Positions 27,321-36,326 of a DNA stretch of 64,000 nt are shown piece after piece. Origin of the DNA: Bradyrhizobium sp. LMTR 3 (GTDB lineage Bacteria; Pseudomonadota; Alphaproteobacteria; Rhizobiales; Xanthobacteraceae); NCBI RefSeq assembly GCF_001693485.1, contig NZ_MAXC01000002.1:62001-126000 (forward strand), written 5' to 3'. Both the position numbers and the translations under genes were made by a program. The notes beneath the pieces are model-generated. The model was not told where the DNA came from, did not search any database, and was given only the letters and a program-made list of their open reading frames with translations. The number at the start of each line of letters is the position of its first letter. The first letter of the stretch is position 1.

Positions 27321-27453
27321 GGGCTTGCTCCTGCATCCGAGGCCATCTCTGGCTGCAGATAAAAGTACTGCTGAGTCGGCAGCGCTTCTCGGCGAATTGC
27401 GGCTTGCTGGGAGCGATCTACGCATATATTCTGCACGATAGCCCTATTGATTA

Positions 27454-27939
27454 GTGATTTACAGCGTGAATGAACTGGATCGCATTGATTATCGGATTTT
27501 GACCGAGCTCCTCGCGGACGCCCGAGCGAGCCAGACCGAGCTCGCCGAAAAGGTCGGACTGTCGCCGACAGCCTGCGCGCGCCGCATCCGCCAACTCGAG
27601 GAAGGTGGGATTATCAGGGGCTATCGCGCCGATCTCGAGCCGACTGCGCTCGGGCTCGTCACGACCGTCGTCGTCACCATCACGCTGGAAAAACAGAGCG
27701 AGGATTACCTGGCCGCATTCGAAGCCGCGATCGCCCGCTGTCCGGATGTCGTGTCCTGTCACTTGATGTCGGGCAGTGACGACTATCACTTGCAGGTCAT
27801 CGCACGCGACATCGCGGACTTCGAGCGCATCCACAAGCAACATCTTTCCCGGATGCCCGGGGTGGCGCGCATCCACTCGAGCTTTGCGATGCGCGAGGTG
27901 GTGCGCAGGGCCATCCCCGAGACGGCATTGCGACGCTAG
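27454..27939 (+). CDS. Lrp/AsnC-family regulator, probably of ald
   Basis: 161 residues. N-terminal HTH (LDRIDYRILTELLADARASQTELAEKVGLS) and a C-terminal RAM domain (VSCHLMSGSDDYHLQVIARD). The GTG at 27454 opens the frame; a second GTG at 27466 would give the more usual NELDRIDYRIL start, and neither has a clear ribosome-binding site. Divergence from ald suggests an AldR-like activator responding to alanine. Confidence 0.9.
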   Translation: MIYSVNELDRIDYRILTELLADARASQTELAEKVGLSPTACARRIRQLEEGGIIRGYRADLEPTALGLVTTVVVTITLEKQSEDYLAAFEAAIARCPDVVSCHLMSGSDDYHLQVIARDIADFERIHKQHLSRMPGVARIHSSFAMREVVRRAIPETALRR

Positions 27940-28099
27940 CCTCTTCGATCAGCTCGACACCATCGGCGCATCCAGCCTACAACGCATGGATACGACGGCG
28001 AAGCGCCAGTCGTTTTCAGCATCGTCCGGTGACCGGCGTGTTGCGTCCCGATGCTGCCGACCAGACCGAACGCGACTTGACAGGACGCTAATCCATCGT

Positions 28100-28116
28100 A
28101 TGTTACGTTATAACAT
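28100..28116. promoter_or_regulatory. Zur-like palindrome
   Basis: ATGTTACGTTATAACAT agrees with the general Zur box ATGTTATANTATAACAT at all but two positions (7 and 8) and has 6-bp mirror arms ATGTTA/TAACAT. It is 43 bp before the 62-residue ORF at 28159. Zinc control is inferred from the match alone. Confidence 0.4.
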
Positions 28117-28158
28117 AACTACCCACAAACCAATGATGCCTTCCGATGGGGACCCTGC

Positions 28159-28347
28159 ATGGGCGAAGTCATTCGATTTGTTTCGAAGCCGGAGCTTGAG
28201 CGGGCTCGCTTAATTCGAGAGGCCCGCGCGATATACGACAGCATATTCCCGCCGACCGATGCGGTCAGCGAGCATCCGGATGCTCGCCTCAGCCAAGGGA
28301 CGCAATCGTGCAGGAAAGGCTTGCTCCGGGCGGTACCGGTGCGCTGA
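28159..28347 (+). CDS. Small hypothetical protein (62 residues)
   Basis: Starts MGEVIRFVSK with a helical, charged continuation (ERARLIREARAIYDSIFPP). From memory, closely similar short proteins with this opening are common in Bradyrhizobium, which supports it as real. No domain, signal or membrane segment. The last 20 residues look non-conserved, and a reading-frame change there cannot be excluded. A Zur-like palindrome lies upstream. Confidence 0.6.
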   Translation: MGEVIRFVSKPELERARLIREARAIYDSIFPPTDAVSEHPDARLSQGTQSCRKGLLRAVPVR

Positions 28348-28665
28348 CCAGCGGCGACTCGATCGCGAGCGGCATTCTGCTCGCAGCTTCATCTAGTGCA
28401 TGCGGTTCTCGACAGGCTTGCCCTTGAGGCCGTCGTGCGAGTGCCTGAGATCGAGCGTTGGCTTGGGTTGCTCCCTGAGGCACTCCGGCTGAGGATTGCA
28501 GGAGCGTTCGCGTCACTGAGCCTGTGGACCGACGGCTCAAGCCACACAGTCCAAGCCACGGAGCAGCAAGTCTACCGATGCAAACAGAAGGAACAGAGTG
28601 CCGAGCGGGAGCGGGCATGCCACAGGCGCACCCGACACCCGCTCGTTCCATGCAGCGCGTCGCCG
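28348..28665. other. 318-base gap without a supported gene
   Basis: Lies between the small ORF and the convergent YbhB gene. A rightward frame from 28396 begins with protein-like helical sequence but degrades into arginine-rich shadow text and has no ribosome-binding site. No repeats or hairpins stand out. Confidence 0.5.
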
Positions 28666-29130
28666 CTATCTGCGGTATGTCCCGACGAGTTCAGCCTGGC
28701 CGATCGTGTGCTTCTCTGCTGCTTTCCAGATGTCGACTATCGGCATGCTGGGCGAACGCGATAGCTCGTCGACATCCAAAGCCGCCAGCTTGAAGTGATA
28801 GTGATGCGTACCATGACCCTTGGGCGGCGCGGGCCCGCCATAGCCTAGCTCGCCGAAATCGTTCACGCCTTTGCCGAGACGCTCCGTCTTTGGCCCGTGA
28901 CCGATGGCTTCCGGCAACATCGTCCGCTCACCCATGATGTTGTAGATGCCCCAATGCCGAAACGTGCCGGACGGTGCATCCGGATCCTCGACGATGAGGG
29001 CGAAGCTCTTCGTACCGGGCGGGGGATCCGACCATTGAAGCGGCGGAGACACATTCTGCCCGTCGGAAGTGTATTTGACCGGAATCGGCTGGTCGTCGTC
29101 GAATGCAGGACTCGTCAACTTGAACACCAT
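28666..29130 (-). CDS. YbhB/YbcL family (Raf-kinase-inhibitor-like) protein
   Basis: 154 residues from ATG 29130 (MVFKLTSPAF), the usual family length; the longer frame to 29307 adds a shadow-like N-terminus. The PEBP signatures VEDPDAPSGTFRHWGIYNI-like and HHYHFKLAALD segments form the anion-binding pocket. No signal peptide. The cellular role of bacterial members is not settled. Confidence 0.93.
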   Translation of the reverse strand: MVFKLTSPAFDDDQPIPVKYTSDGQNVSPPLQWSDPPPGTKSFALIVEDPDAPSGTFRHWGIYNIMGERTMLPEAIGHGPKTERLGKGVNDFGELGYGGPAPPKGHGTHHYHFKLAALDVDELSRSPSMPIVDIWKAAEKHTIGQAELVGTYRR

Positions 29131-29469
29131 ATGCAGACTCCCGTGCTCATGGAATGCGAAAGGTCGCAGCGGCGGGCTCGCTCGGTTCTCCGGGGTGCAA
29201 CGATGCACCTTGCCGGTCGATTCCGCCGATACGAAGGAACGTCGGACCGGCGCTTGAGTTGCTTCAACGAGGCACGCTGATCGGTGTTTCCCGCGCTCGC
29301 TCAGCACGATCCCTGCAAGCTGCGCGTCGGTACGCCGATGCTGGACTATCTAGGGAAGCCGGCGCATGGCCCTTTCACCGGAAGCCGAACAAGTTCGCGA
29401 GAGGACTAATCGCGAGCTGACACGAGCCGTAGCGGGCGCGGCAGATACCTATCCCTTTGGGTTCTGATC
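29131..29469. other. 339-base divergent gap, nothing recognised
   Basis: Between the divergent YbhB and hydrolase-phosphoribosyltransferase genes. Frames here are antisense extensions of the YbhB reading frame. I see no repeat, consensus promoter or hairpin of note. Confidence 0.5.
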
Positions 29470-30804
29470 ATGGCGAGTGCACGGGAACAGCTCAGCGAAG
29501 TCATGATCGGTCCGCACCACCTTGCGGGCATTCTGGGCATGCCTCACGATGCGGCCGGCATCGTGATTTTTGCGCATGGCAGCGGTAGCGGCCGTCTAAG
29601 CCCACGCAACAACCAGGTCGCAGCGGCTCTCCGTGAGGCCGGGTTTGCCACGCTGCTGCTTGATCTCCTCAGCCCGGAGGAGGAGCGCGACCGTGGCAAC
29701 GTATTCGACATCCCGCTGTTGGCATCACGGCTTGCAGACGCCGCAGACTGGACCCGCAACAGGCCGGAGCTCGCGAAGTTTCCGATTGGCTATTTCGGCG
29801 CAAGCACCGGTGCGGCGGCCGCGCTGGTCGCGGCTGCCGACCGACAAAACGTCGCTGCGGTGGTTTCGCGCGGCGGTCGCCCGGATTTGGCCGGCAATGC
29901 GCTGCACGCCGTCAGGGCGCCGACGCTGCTGATCGTCGGCGGAGCCGACCTGCCGGTGATTCCGCTCAACCGTTCGGCTTTTGCGGAGCTCTCGTGCGAG
30001 AAGGACCTCGTGATCGTGCCGAAGGCGACGCATTTGTTCGAAGAACCCGGCGCGCTCGAGCAGGTGACGCAATATGCCACGCGCTGGTTCCGCCAATTCC
30101 TGGCGTCGCCCCTCTCCGAAGAGGTGATCGACGCCGATACGGTTTTCGCCGACCGGCGAGACGCCGGACGTCGGCTGGCGTCGGCGCTCATGAAGTTCAG
30201 GGACAAGGACGCGGTCGTGCTTGCGCTGCCGCGCGGCGGCGTTCCTGTTGCATTCGAAATTGCGCAAGCGCTGCACGCCCCGCTCGACGTGGCGCTCGTG
30301 CGCAAGATCGGCGCGCCGGGTCATGAGGAGCTCGGGCTCGGTGCGGTCGTCGATGGCGCCCATCCGCAGGTCGTGCTCAATGAGGACATCGTTCGCGAGA
30401 TCCAGCCGGGCGCAGCCTACCTGGAAGCCGAGATTGCCCGCCAGCTTGCCGAAATCGAACGTCGACGGCGCCTTTACCGCGAGGGTGATCCACCGCCAGA
30501 GATTGCCGGCCGTACGACCATTGTCGTCGACGACGGCATCGCCACCGGCGGAAGCGTGAAAGCCGTGCTGAGAGCGCTCGCAAGGGCGAAGCCGGGCCGT
30601 CTCGTTCTTGCGGTGCCGGTCGCGCCACGCGATTCGCTCGACGAGCTGAGCGCGGAGGCAGACGAGATCATTTGTCTCAAGAGTCCCGATCCGTTCTTTG
30701 CGGTCGGCATGCACTACAGGGATTTCGGCCAGACTTCGGATCAGGAAGTTACCGAGCTGTTGCATCGTTCAAAGGCCAGCACCCCGAACCAGGCGCGCGC
30801 GTGA
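29470..30804 (+). CDS. Dienelactone-hydrolase-like domain fused to phosphoribosyltransferase
   Basis: 444 residues. The N-terminal alpha/beta-hydrolase (1-215) has a plausible triad: nucleophile S112 in GASTG, D160 in GGAD and H188 in ATHLF. The C-terminal type-I phosphoribosyltransferase (about 222-440) has PRGG (254-257) and the PRPP loop VVDDGIATGGS (352-362). Both halves look catalytically intact. Similar fusions are known from other actinobacterial and proteobacterial genomes, but the joint substrate is unknown. Its neighbours (YbhB, GreA-like) suggest a stress context. Confidence 0.9.
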   Translation: MASAREQLSEVMIGPHHLAGILGMPHDAAGIVIFAHGSGSGRLSPRNNQVAAALREAGFATLLLDLLSPEEERDRGNVFDIPLLASRLADAADWTRNRPELAKFPIGYFGASTGAAAALVAAADRQNVAAVVSRGGRPDLAGNALHAVRAPTLLIVGGADLPVIPLNRSAFAELSCEKDLVIVPKATHLFEEPGALEQVTQYATRWFRQFLASPLSEEVIDADTVFADRRDAGRRLASALMKFRDKDAVVLALPRGGVPVAFEIAQALHAPLDVALVRKIGAPGHEELGLGAVVDGAHPQVVLNEDIVREIQPGAAYLEAEIARQLAEIERRRRLYREGDPPPEIAGRTTIVVDDGIATGGSVKAVLRALARAKPGRLVLAVPVAPRDSLDELSAEADEIICLKSPDPFFAVGMHYRDFGQTSDQEVTELLHRSKASTPNQARA

Positions 30805-30864
30805 CGATCGCGATAGCAATATCCGATGCGATACCGTGCCCGACCCGAAGATCGAGCCGCCGTC

Positions 30865-31371
30865 TCACACCTGCTCGCGCCTTTTTCGCTTTGTCTCAAA
30901 CCACTCCACTTGTCGGACCCCGAAAGCCTTGCCGCCGCCTGGCGTCTCGACAGCCACGGTTTCCCCTTTGCTCTTTCCGATTAACGCCCTGGCGATCGGT
31001 GAAGTTATCGAAATCTTCCCCTTGCTCGCATCGGCTTCCGGTTCGCCCACGAGCTGCCAGACCCGCTTCTCGCCGGTGTCCTCATCAATCAGCGTCACCG
31101 TGGCGCCAAACTTGATGGTATTGCCGGAAAGCTTGGATACGTCGACGATATCGGCACGCGCGAGTTTGTCTTCCAACTCGGCAATTCGAGCGTCGTTGAC
31201 ACTTTGCTCTGCAAGCGCAACCTGATACTCCGAATTCTCAACCAGATTTGGATCGTCGGCGATCGCCTGCTGAATTCGCTGAACAAGATCGGGCCGCTCG
31301 ACGCGGATGCGGTGCCTCAGTTCATCTGCAAGGGCAGCGTAGCCCGCGGCCGTCATGGGAAATTTTGTCAT
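30865..31371 (-). CDS. GreA/GreB-family transcription factor
   Basis: 168 residues. N-terminal coiled coil (about 12-75) with the tip-type ENSEYQVAL sequence, then a C-terminal FKBP-like domain ([41 protein letters not shown]). Such proteins bind in the RNA polymerase secondary channel and stimulate transcript cleavage. The sequence is more divergent than a housekeeping GreA and lies in an accessory region, so it is probably a paralog. Confidence 0.88.
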   Translation of the reverse strand: MTKFPMTAAGYAALADELRHRIRVERPDLVQRIQQAIADDPNLVENSEYQVALAEQSVNDARIAELEDKLARADIVDVSKLSGNTIKFGATVTLIDEDTGEKRVWQLVGEPEADASKGKISITSPIARALIGKSKGETVAVETPGGGKAFGVRQVEWFETKRKRREQV

Positions 31372-31667
31372 CGCGACTCTTATACTGAGTTAATCGACGA
31401 AACATGCATTCAGACGTTCACGCCGCGCGCCACCAGCGGTCGCACACGTCCGCCCCGCGGTGGGGAACGCCGCGCGAGGACACGGGTTCCAATTCTAGTG
31501 AGATTGCCGGTTCCCCCTTGAAGAGATGGCCGCCGCGGCGCCTCGCCCGCCGCGCGGCTCTGACAGTCCGTGAATGCTCGCTTGCGGAACCTGCGGAGCG
31601 GTATGATGGAACGTTCACCTATATGTAGGGTTGCCGGTCCAATGCGAAGGAAAGAGGGCTCAGGACT

Positions 31668-33140
31668 GTGGCCTTTCATGTCAGTCTTGTTGGTCGAAGT
31701 GACCTCAGCGGAGAAATCTACCGTCAGATCCGACAGGCAATTCTGGACGGGCGCCTTCGGCCTGGGGAGCGGCTGTCTCCCACGCGGGAACTAGCCGCCG
31801 CGCTGACGGTTGCGCGATCGACGGTGACGATTGCGTATGAAAGCCTTCTCGCGGAAGGATTCGCGACATCCCATCCGGGCGCCGGGACGTTCGTCAGCCA
31901 TCACCTTGAGGCAAAACGTCCGGCATCGAACACAAGACGATCGACGGTCCGCGCAATTCGGGTGCGTGAAGTTTGGGAGACGATAGCGCCTCCGATAGGC
32001 TTTGACCACGCGGCGCGTTTCGACTTCAGAACCGGGCTTCCGGACGCTTCGCTGTTTCCACACCGAGCCTGGCGGCGGGTCGTCGCCCATGCGCTGCGCT
32101 CGCGCGAGATGGCGGCAGGCGTCTACGAGAATCCTGCGGGCACTTCGGACCTGCGCGCGGCGATCGCTCGCCACATCGGCATCTCACGCAGCGTTTCCGC
32201 ATCGCCCGACGACGTCATCGTGACCAATGGCACCCAACAGGCGGTCGATATCGTCGCTCGCGTGCTTCTCGGGCCCGGTGATGTCGTTGCGATGGAGGAT
32301 CCGGGCTATCGACCTTTAAAGGAGTTGCTCAAGGCGCTGGGCGCGCGCGTGATCGGTGTGCCGGTCGACCGCGAAGGACTCGCCGTGGAGGCGCTGCCGG
32401 CCGAGGCCAGGGTGGTCTACGTGACGCCGTCGCATCAGTTTCCCCTCGGCGTGGCAATGAGCCTGTCGCGTCGACGTGCGCTGCTTGCCTGGGCCGAGCG
32501 CAACAACGCGGTTGTCGTCGAGGACGACTATGACAGCGAGTTTCGCTTCGGCGGACGTCCGCTCGAGCCGCTTCAGACCATCGATTCGACCGGTCGCGTT
32601 GTGTATGTCGGCACGTTCTCAAAAACGTTGCTGCCGGCTCTCCGGCTGGCCTTCATGGTCGTGCCGCCGTCACTGCGAGAGGCGGCGCACAAGGCGAAAT
32701 TCGTCACCGATTGGCATACAGCGACAATAGCGCAGAGCGCGCTGGCGCAGTTCATCGACGAGGGCACGTTTGCGCGCCACATTCGCAGGGTGAGCCGCAT
32801 CTATAGCGAACGGCATGAGATGCTGACCGCGGGGATCAAGAGGGACTTCGGCGATTGCCTCGACCTCGTTCCATCGAGCACCGGGCTGCACATCACCGCT
32901 TGCGCGCGAGGTGCGTCCGTTGATCATATCGATGCGATTGTATCACGAGCCTTTGATCTCGGCGTTGCCGTTGGTACGATGTCGCGCTGGCAGGTGGACA
33001 GAAAGCCTCCGACCGGCATAGTCCTGGGATATGGGCCGATCGCGACGGCGCGGATTGCCGAAGGGCTGAGGCGGCTGCGCAGATGCTTCGATGAACGTAT
33101 GTCTCGACGCCCGAACCATGTTGAGCATAGAATTATGTAG
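31668..33140 (+). CDS. MocR/PdxR-type regulator (GntR HTH plus aminotransferase fold)
   Basis: 490 residues from a GTG. GntR winged helix (about 15-78: LSPTRELAAALTVARSTVTIAYESL) fused to a class-I aminotransferase-like domain (about 115-470), with the PLP lysine K319 in TFSKTLLPALR. MocR proteins sense PLP or an amino compound. It is convergent with the methyltransferase and divergent from the GreA-like gene, so its target is not obvious. Confidence 0.92.
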   Translation: MAFHVSLVGRSDLSGEIYRQIRQAILDGRLRPGERLSPTRELAAALTVARSTVTIAYESLLAEGFATSHPGAGTFVSHHLEAKRPASNTRRSTVRAIRVREVWETIAPPIGFDHAARFDFRTGLPDASLFPHRAWRRVVAHALRSREMAAGVYENPAGTSDLRAAIARHIGISRSVSASPDDVIVTNGTQQAVDIVARVLLGPGDVVAMEDPGYRPLKELLKALGARVIGVPVDREGLAVEALPAEARVVYVTPSHQFPLGVAMSLSRRRALLAWAERNNAVVVEDDYDSEFRFGGRPLEPLQTIDSTGRVVYVGTFSKTLLPALRLAFMVVPPSLREAAHKAKFVTDWHTATIAQSALAQFIDEGTFARHIRRVSRIYSERHEMLTAGIKRDFGDCLDLVPSSTGLHITACARGASVDHIDAIVSRAFDLGVAVGTMSRWQVDRKPPTGIVLGYGPIATARIAEGLRRLRRCFDERMSRRPNHVEHRIM

Positions 33141-33164
33141 AACCACCGACCTGCGGCTTCTTAC

Positions 33165-34217
33165 TTATGGTTTGCGGCCGATCACGACGCCGTTCGCGGC
33201 GGGTGCTTCGAACCAGACCGTCTCGATGTGCCGGAATCCGGCTTCCTCCAGCCACGCCGAATATTCGGCCGGCGTGTAGTTTCGTCCTTCCGTCTCGATC
33301 AACATGTTGAGGCTCATCAGCGCGGCCGGCGCTGGTCCGGTCTTTTCGTCATTGACGAGAAGCTCGCTGATGACGACTGCGCCGCCGCTCGGCAAAGCCT
33401 CGAAGGACCGGCGCAGCAGGGCGCGGTTCTTCGCGTCGTCCCAATCGTGCAGGATCATCGACAGGAGATGCACGTCGTGATCTTTCGGAAGCTGCTCGAA
33501 GAAGCTGCCGCCTGCCGTCTCGATCCGGTCGGTCAAACCGGCCTCGGCAATCTTTCCCGCCGCGATCGCGGCCACATGCGGCAAGTCAAACACGGTCGCA
33601 CGCAGCACCCCATACTGTTTGCAAAGCTCGATGTCGTACGCGCCCGATCCGCCGCCGATGTCCAGGAGGCGGCGGAAATGACTGAGATCCACGGCTTCGC
33701 CGAGCTTGCGCGCAGTCATCGTGGAGATCGAATGCATCGCCTCCCAAAACAGCGCCAGCATCATCGGATCCTCGCCGTCGAAGATCGAGGATTGCGCCGC
33801 CGGGTCCCACGTGGTTGGCCGGTTCGTGCGCAGCGCTTCGGTGAGCCTGCCCCAGCCGGGATAGAGCCGCTTGTCGAGCATCTGCACAAAGCCGCCGAAG
33901 TAATACGGCTTGCCCTTCACGAGATAGGCTTCGCTTAAGGGCGTGTTGCGATAGCGGCCGCCGGTTTTCTCCAGGAGCCCGAGTGCAGCGCAGCCGGTCA
34001 ACAGCATCTCGGCGGGGCGTTGATGCAGGCCGAGCGCACCCGCCAGCTCCGCAACCGTGGTGCCGGCGCCGCCCGCAAGGCGGCTGAAGAGGTCCAACTC
34101 GTGCGCAGCGGCCAGAGTCTTGAAGGCCCAGAAACCGGTCGAAAGCGCCATCAGCGGGACGGCGGAAGGAAGCTCCGCCGCGATCGCTGTGCGCCTTGCA
34201 CGGATTTTCGTTTCCAT
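33165..34217 (-). CDS. SAM-dependent O-methyltransferase (plant-type/CrtF-like)
   Basis: 350 residues from ATG 34217, preceded by GGGAGAAG. An N-terminal dimerisation winged helix (AHELDLFSRLAGGAGTTVAELAGALGL) is followed by a Methyltransf_2 catalytic domain with motif I DIGGGSGAY and the catalytic-region ILHDWDD histidine. Related enzymes O-methylate phenols, carotenoids or secondary metabolites. No biosynthetic neighbours identify the acceptor. Confidence 0.88.
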   Translation of the reverse strand: METKIRARRTAIAAELPSAVPLMALSTGFWAFKTLAAAHELDLFSRLAGGAGTTVAELAGALGLHQRPAEMLLTGCAALGLLEKTGGRYRNTPLSEAYLVKGKPYYFGGFVQMLDKRLYPGWGRLTEALRTNRPTTWDPAAQSSIFDGEDPMMLALFWEAMHSISTMTARKLGEAVDLSHFRRLLDIGGGSGAYDIELCKQYGVLRATVFDLPHVAAIAAGKIAEAGLTDRIETAGGSFFEQLPKDHDVHLLSMILHDWDDAKNRALLRRSFEALPSGGAVVISELLVNDEKTGPAPAALMSLNMLIETEGRNYTPAEYSAWLEEAGFRHIETVWFEAPAANGVVIGRKP

Positions 34218-34757
34218 GATCTTCTCCCGCAAATTGATTCGACGACACGCACATCGTCAAAGAGCGCCGTTGCAGGGTGATTTCGCGGCCAAGAAATTCG
34301 GTTACATCTGAAATCATGGGCTCCTACGCGGCCTTCGCATCGTAGGAGAACATGAGGCCTGTCAGAAGTGCCAATTCATACATTTGCGGGCAGACCAATT
34401 TCGTTTACTCCGCCTGAATTGGACTGATTGATTATCCGCAGATTGGACCTTCCGTCATACCGCTTCGCTTTCTAATTCATACCGCTTCGCTTTCTAATGT
34501 TGGGGCCCGCTGACGCGCGCTGCGTCAGATAGATGCGCCGATATTGACCAGACGGCGAGCTACGCGGAACGCGATGCGACCGTGCGCGAGTACGCCCGCC
34601 ACGACGATGGCCGCTCGCATTGAAACCGCAAGCACACCCTGACCGCCCACGATAGCTCGTCATCGCACGAAGGCGTGAGAGGTGAACGAGCTCACACGCC
34701 GGCAACGTGGATGCCGCTAGTCATCCGCGCAACTTCTTCGTATCGGGAGGACTCACC
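34218..34757. other. 540-base gap with a tandem duplication
   Basis: No supported gene. The only marked structure is the perfect 22-bp tandem duplication at 34455-34498, listed separately. The frames across it are short and have no conserved character. It separates the methyltransferase from the DUF1127-lysE pair. Confidence 0.6.
34455..34498. repeat. Perfect 22-bp tandem duplication
   Basis: TCATACCGCTTCGCTTTCTAAT occurs twice head to tail with no spacer or mismatch. It is intergenic. The exactness suggests a recent slippage event or a pair of binding sites. Confidence 0.95.
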
Positions 34758-34991
34758 ATGTCCGTTATTGTCAATACGCTCACGAGTTGGAAAGAAGCGG
34801 CGAGCGGAAGCGCTGCATCCAGCAATCGTCGACCTGGATGGGGACTACGGTTTCTACACTGGTGTGCCGAGTGTTCGGAGCGGTCGCGGCAGCGACAAGC
34901 CTTGGCGGAGCTCGATGACCATTTTCTCAAGGACATCGGCAAGACGCGGCAAGAGGCCATGACCGAAGCAGCCAAGCCATTCTGGAAATGA
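34758..34991 (+). CDS. DUF1127 small protein
   Basis: 77 residues from ATG 34758, with GGGAGG eight bases upstream. The C-terminal segment (ALAELDDHFLKDIGKTRQEAMTEA) matches the DUF1127/YjiS pattern. Short members are reported to influence RNA turnover and phosphate or carbon responses in alphaproteobacteria. It overlaps lysE by ATGA at 34988-34991. Confidence 0.85.
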   Translation: MSVIVNTLTSWKEAASGSAASSNRRPGWGLRFLHWCAECSERSRQRQALAELDDHFLKDIGKTRQEAMTEAAKPFWK

Positions 34992-35617
34992 CGTCGTTCA
35001 TCGCGCACTTGCTGCCGGCGGTGGCGCTGGGCTTGTGCGTCGCCATCCCGTTCGGCCCGATTGGCTTGATGTGCGTGCAGCGGACGCTGGCATTCGGAAT
35101 CTGGATTGGGGTCGCGAGCGGCATGGGTGCGGCAACGGCACACGCGATGTTCAGTTGCCTGGCCGTGGCGAGCGGGACCGTGTTGACGCAGATGACGCTC
35201 GCCCTGCACACGCCGCTGCGCATCACGGGAGGGATCGTGCTGGTCTTGATGGGCCTCAGAACCATTCTCGTGTCCACGGGCGCGGCGCACGGCTCGACAT
35301 GCGGAGATCCGACATGCGCAGATTTGCTTTCGGCCTATACATCGACCCTGTTGATCGCCGCCGCCAACCCGATGACGATACTGCCGTACCTGGGCTTCAC
35401 GTCCGCGCTGGAAACCGGCAAGCCGCTGATCATGGAACGCGCGCTGGCGATGCCCATCGGTGTGATGCTCGGCAGTGCATCCTGGTATCTCTTCCTCGTC
35501 CTCAGCACGAACACCCTGTTTTGAAGCTTGCAGAAAGCCGCGCTGGATCGGTTCAACAGGCTCACCGGGATCCTCCTGATGGCCCTGGGAGCTTCGCTAT
35601 GCACCCGCATCATCTGA
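34988..35617 (+). pseudogene. LysE-family exporter gene with an in-frame stop
   Basis: The first 178 codons encode a LysE/RhtB-type membrane exporter (PFGPIGLMCVQRTLAFG, AANPMTILPYLG). A TGA at 35522-35524 stops it, yet the same frame continues for 30 codons with SLQKAALDRFNRLTGILLMA and LGASLCTRII, the expected last helix of the family, to a second TGA at 35615-35617. Restoring one codon gives 209 residues, the usual length. A tryptophan codon TGG changed to TGA is the simplest explanation; a sequencing error is possible. The truncated product lacks its final membrane helix. Confidence 0.8.
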
Positions 35618-35802
35618 CGGCAAAGGCCACTGGTCCGCTCGATTGCCATTGAGATCGATGCGGGAGGAGGTGGAGCTCCCAACTACGAAATATCGAAAAC
35701 AACCCCATGCAAAGTAGCAATAGCCGCCGATTTCGCGAGAGCACCGAAGACCAGGACCGGCGGCTGCGCAAGGCCGTACGATCGGCTCAATTGCCGGCAA
35801 AC

Positions 35803-36252
35803 TCAAACTGCCCGCTCTTCCGGGGGAGCGACGAGCGATGTTTGTGCTGCCGCCTCCAACGGCTCCTTGTCGGGTTTGTATTGTGCGGGAAGCTGCAGCA
35901 CGGTTGCCGTTTGACCGGGGCGCAGCCGTGTAAGAGGCACGATCCTGCCGTTCGCAAACTCGAGCGCGTCGTGGTGCCTGTCGCTCAGTTCCTGATTGAT
36001 CTGCCTGAAGCGCGCGAGCCGCGCCCCAATGCTGCCGAACCGCATGTCTGGGAATAGCTCCGCGAACGGATGATCACTGACTGCGTCTTCGCTGAACACA
36101 AGCTCAGTACCCGGCGAGAGGCACACGGCAATTCCTGGCTCTCCGACCGCGGAGAAGCCGCGTGTCACGGTATTGGGAAATTTGCTCGTTATCAGCAATT
36201 CTCCCGATCTTGCAGCACGTGATTCGACGCAGTGCAGGCTGTAGTCGCACAT
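35803..36252 (-). CDS. Conserved hypothetical protein (MCDYSLH family)
   Basis: 149 residues from ATG 36252 (MCDYSLHCVESR), which has a purine-rich AAAGGGAGCGG upstream. The opening CDYSLH and the TRGF and CLSPGTEL segments recall a short hypothetical family I associate with Bradyrhizobium and relatives. No signal or membrane segment and no assigned function. It lies 75 bp downstream of the protease gene on the same strand. Confidence 0.65.
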   Translation of the reverse strand: MCDYSLHCVESRAARSGELLITSKFPNTVTRGFSAVGEPGIAVCLSPGTELVFSEDAVSDHPFAELFPDMRFGSIGARLARFRQINQELSDRHHDALEFANGRIVPLTRLRPGQTATVLQLPAQYKPDKEPLEAAAQTSLVAPPEERAV

Positions 36253-36326
36253 TGAACCGCTCCCTTTTTGCATGTCTGTCCCTGGTGTGGACCGGCTGGG
36301 ATGATGACTGAAGGATTCCGGTCCCA

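Noticed and set aside
28396..28764. Rightward frame with a plausible helical N-terminus
   Set aside because: The first 40 codons look protein-like, but the remainder is arginine-rich, it overlaps the YbhB gene antisense, and there is no ribosome-binding site.
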